A stretch of DNA of 7,756 bases, taken from contig JAFZRD010000217.1 in NCBI GenBank assembly GCA_017620055.1, positions 1 to 7,756 of the forward strand, written 5' to 3'. Below the pieces are notes generated by a model. The model did no database searches. It saw only the letters and a program-made list of their open reading frames with translations, and was not told the origin of the DNA. The first letter of the stretch is position 1; each line of letters opens with the position of its first letter. Positions 6,554 to 7,756 of this stretch are shown here, piece by piece. The stretch comes from Lachnospiraceae bacterium. Lineage in GTDB: Bacteria > Bacillota_A > Clostridia > Lachnospirales > Lachnospiraceae. Both the position numbers and the translations under genes were made by a program.

Positions 6554-6601
6554 AATCTATCACAAACAAAACAAGTGTAAATAAAGGAGCGATAATTTTG
6601 T

Positions 6602-7756
6602 TTACTTCGCGAGCTTAAGCATTATCTCGTTGCTCCTTGCCACGAACTTCGTCATGGCATCCGCCGCAAGCGGTCTGTTTGCAAGCACTGCAAGATCGTA
6701 AAGCTGTGCCGCGAACATCTCCGCGTCTTCGGATTCTCTGTTGTTGATAAGGTATTTTACAAGTTCGTTGCGGCTGTTGAGCACAAGAGTCTCGCCTTCT
6801 GCGCCGAACATCGAAGGATCCATTCCTCCCATCGCATACATCTTCATCATATCCTGCATTCGGCGCGACTGCTCGGAAACGGTGAGCACGGACGAAATGT
6901 TCTCATTCTTGAGTATCTCAAGTTTGACCGTGAGCTTGTCGTTAGAGAGCGCCTTATGGAACAGTTCGGCGAGTGATTTTTCGTCCTTCTCAGCCTTCTT
7001 CTTATCCTTCTTGGTCGCTTCCTCGCGTGAGGAATCCGTGATGTCGGCATCTATCCTCATGAACCTGATGTCCTCGTTCTTGGACTCAAGCTGATTGATG
7101 AAAGGCTGGTCGATGTTATGCGTCATAACGACCGCGTTCATGCCCTGCTCACGGAACATGTTGATGTACTGTGACTGCTGTTGCAGATCTGTCACGTAAT
7201 ATATCGTCTTGCGGATCTTCTCCTTGTCTTCGCCATCATCTCCTGACTTTTCTTCAGCGGGCTTTTCTTCATCAATGACTTCAGCCTCGACGGTCTCACC
7301 GTTCTCGTCCGTAGCCTCCTCGGTCTTCTTTTCCGGAAGTTCGAGGCACTCGGGCAACGTCATGTACTTGTCGTCGATATCCTTGAAGAGGATGTAATCC
7401 GTCATCTTCTCGCAGAACTTGTCGTCCTTGAGGCACCCGTACTTTATGAACGGACTGATGTCATCCCAGTATTTCTCATATTCTTCCTTTTCGGTCTTGC
7501 ACATACCTGCAAGCTTGTCGGCAACTTTCTTCGTGATATAGTCGCTTATCTTCTGCACAAAACCGTCATTTTGAAGTGCCGAACGCGATACGTTGAGCGG
7601 CAGATCCGGACAGTCGATGACGCCCTTGAGCAGCATCAGGAATTCGGGTATGACCTCCTTGATGTTGTCGGCTATGAACACCTGGTTGTTGTAGAGCTTG
7701 ATGACTCCCTCTATCGATTCGTATTCCATGTTGATCTTCGGGAAATACAGTATACC
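6602..7756 (-). CDS. htpG: Molecular chaperone HtpG (Hsp90), C-terminal 384 residues (partial)
   Basis: This is the bacterial Hsp90, an ATP-dependent cytosolic chaperone that acts as a dimer. The ATP-binding N domain is outside the window. The visible fragment begins in the middle domain with GILYFPKIN and continues with LYNNQVFIAD and DLPLNVSRSALQ (about fragment residues 51-62), a strong family signature that includes the client-facing catalytic-loop Arg region. A highly acidic, low-complexity linker (about 141-181, rich in Glu and Asp) precedes KTIYYVTD (about 183-190), the late middle domain. The C-terminal dimerisation domain follows, with a Met-rich stretch (MQDMMKMYAMGGMDPSMFGAE) and VLNSRNELVKYL. 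It ends without a eukaryotic MEEVD tail. The TAA at 6602-6604 is followed by an intrinsic terminator, so htpG is transcriptionally separate from the genes to its left. The acidic linker is longer than in E. coli HtpG; I believe such linkers are common in Lachnospiraceae. Confidence 0.97.
   Translation of the reverse strand, partial: GILYFPKINMEYESIEGVIKLYNNQVFIADNIKEVIPEFLMLLKGVIDCPDLPLNVSRSALQNDGFVQKISDYITKKVADKLAGMCKTEKEEYEKYWDDISPFIKYGCLKDDKFCEKMTDYILFKDIDDKYMTLPECLELPEKKTEEATDENGETVEAEVIDEEKPAEEKSGDDGEDKEKIRKTIYYVTDLQQQSQYINMFREQGMNAVVMTHNIDQPFINQLESKNEDIRFMRIDADITDSSREEATKKDKKKAEKDEKSLAELFHKALSNDKLTVKLEILKNENISSVLTVSEQSRRMQDMMKMYAMGGMDPSMFGAEGETLVLNSRNELVKYLINNRESEDAEMFAAQLYDLAVLANRPLAADAMTKFVARSNEIMLKLAK

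Larger units (their letters stand above)
6376..6564. repeat. Three degenerate 63-base tandem units with inverted arms
   Basis: CATCG occurs at 6376, 6439 and 6502 and CGATG at 6404, 6467 and 6530, both with an exact 63-base period. Units 1 and 2 share their first nine bases (CATCGGAAT), the TGCG in the loop and the 13 bases TTCCGATGCCCGA. They differ in the 25-base spacer except for its final AAGG (unit 1) or AAAGG (unit 2). Unit 3 keeps only the arm cores and is A-rich; it merges with the htpG terminator. The period equals 21 codons and one plus-strand frame stays open, but conservation follows the palindrome arms rather than codon structure. The unit is too degenerate and has too little conserved repeat to be a CRISPR array. 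Confidence 0.7.

Noticed and set aside
6325..6555. 76-codon plus-strand frame rich in His, Arg and Lys as a gene
   Set aside because: It begins at TTG (or ATG 6331) without a Shine-Dalgarno sequence and is made of the palindromic repeat units. Conservation follows the stem arms, not codon positions. It also reads through the htpG terminator region.
6376..6564. CRISPR array
   Set aside because: Only about 9 and 13 bases are conserved per unit, in two inverted blocks rather than one direct repeat. Unit 3 is strongly decayed, there are only three units, and no cas gene is present.
6585..6618. Plus-strand AAGGAG followed by TTG near 6598 as a gene start
   Set aside because: The frame ends after six codons inside the 3' end of htpG.

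Overview
The window looks like a chromosomal housekeeping segment of an anaerobic Firmicute of the class Clostridia, most likely Lachnospiraceae. This is inferred from moderate GC, purine-rich AGGAG-type ribosome binding sites, an HtpG with a long acidic linker, and a clostridial-style class A PBP. No 16S or other decisive marker is present, so the family assignment is moderate and the genus is open. All six genes are on the minus strand, so transcription runs from position 7756 towards position 1.

Layout in transcription order: (1) 7756-6602, the C-terminal part of htpG (Hsp90), cut by the window edge and followed by a strand-asymmetric intrinsic terminator at 6522-6553. (2) 6243-6601, a 359-base gene-free stretch. 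It holds that terminator, three degenerate 63-base tandem units with GGCATCGGAA/TTCCGATGCC inverted arms, a GGGGGACGGTTCTTTTGTCT motif, and an extended -10 promoter. (3) 6242-5250, an unnamed 330-residue protein with a degenerate response-regulator receiver domain. (4) 5204-2520, a bifunctional class A penicillin-binding protein with a probable promoter of its own. (5) 2523-1879, a YigZ/IMPACT-family protein overlapping the PBP stop by four bases. (6) 1848-499, an MgtE magnesium channel. (7) 384-1, the N-terminal 128 residues of the ribosomal GTPase TypA/BipA, cut by the window edge.

Genes 3 to 6 are close together (45 bases, a 4-base overlap, 30 bases), and no terminator was seen between them or before typA. 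They may be co-transcribed: wall synthesis (PBP), a protein implicated in translation or stress (YigZ), Mg2+ homeostasis (MgtE) and ribosome-associated adaptation (TypA). A shared regulatory logic is inference only.

No CRISPR array, defence island, prophage, tRNA, rRNA or intact mobile element was found. The most unusual items are the 63-base hairpin repeats beside the htpG terminator, the receiver protein lacking most phosphorylation residues, a His-to-Gln change at the catalytic position of TypA, and three C-GAA-G triloop hairpins between mgtE and typA.
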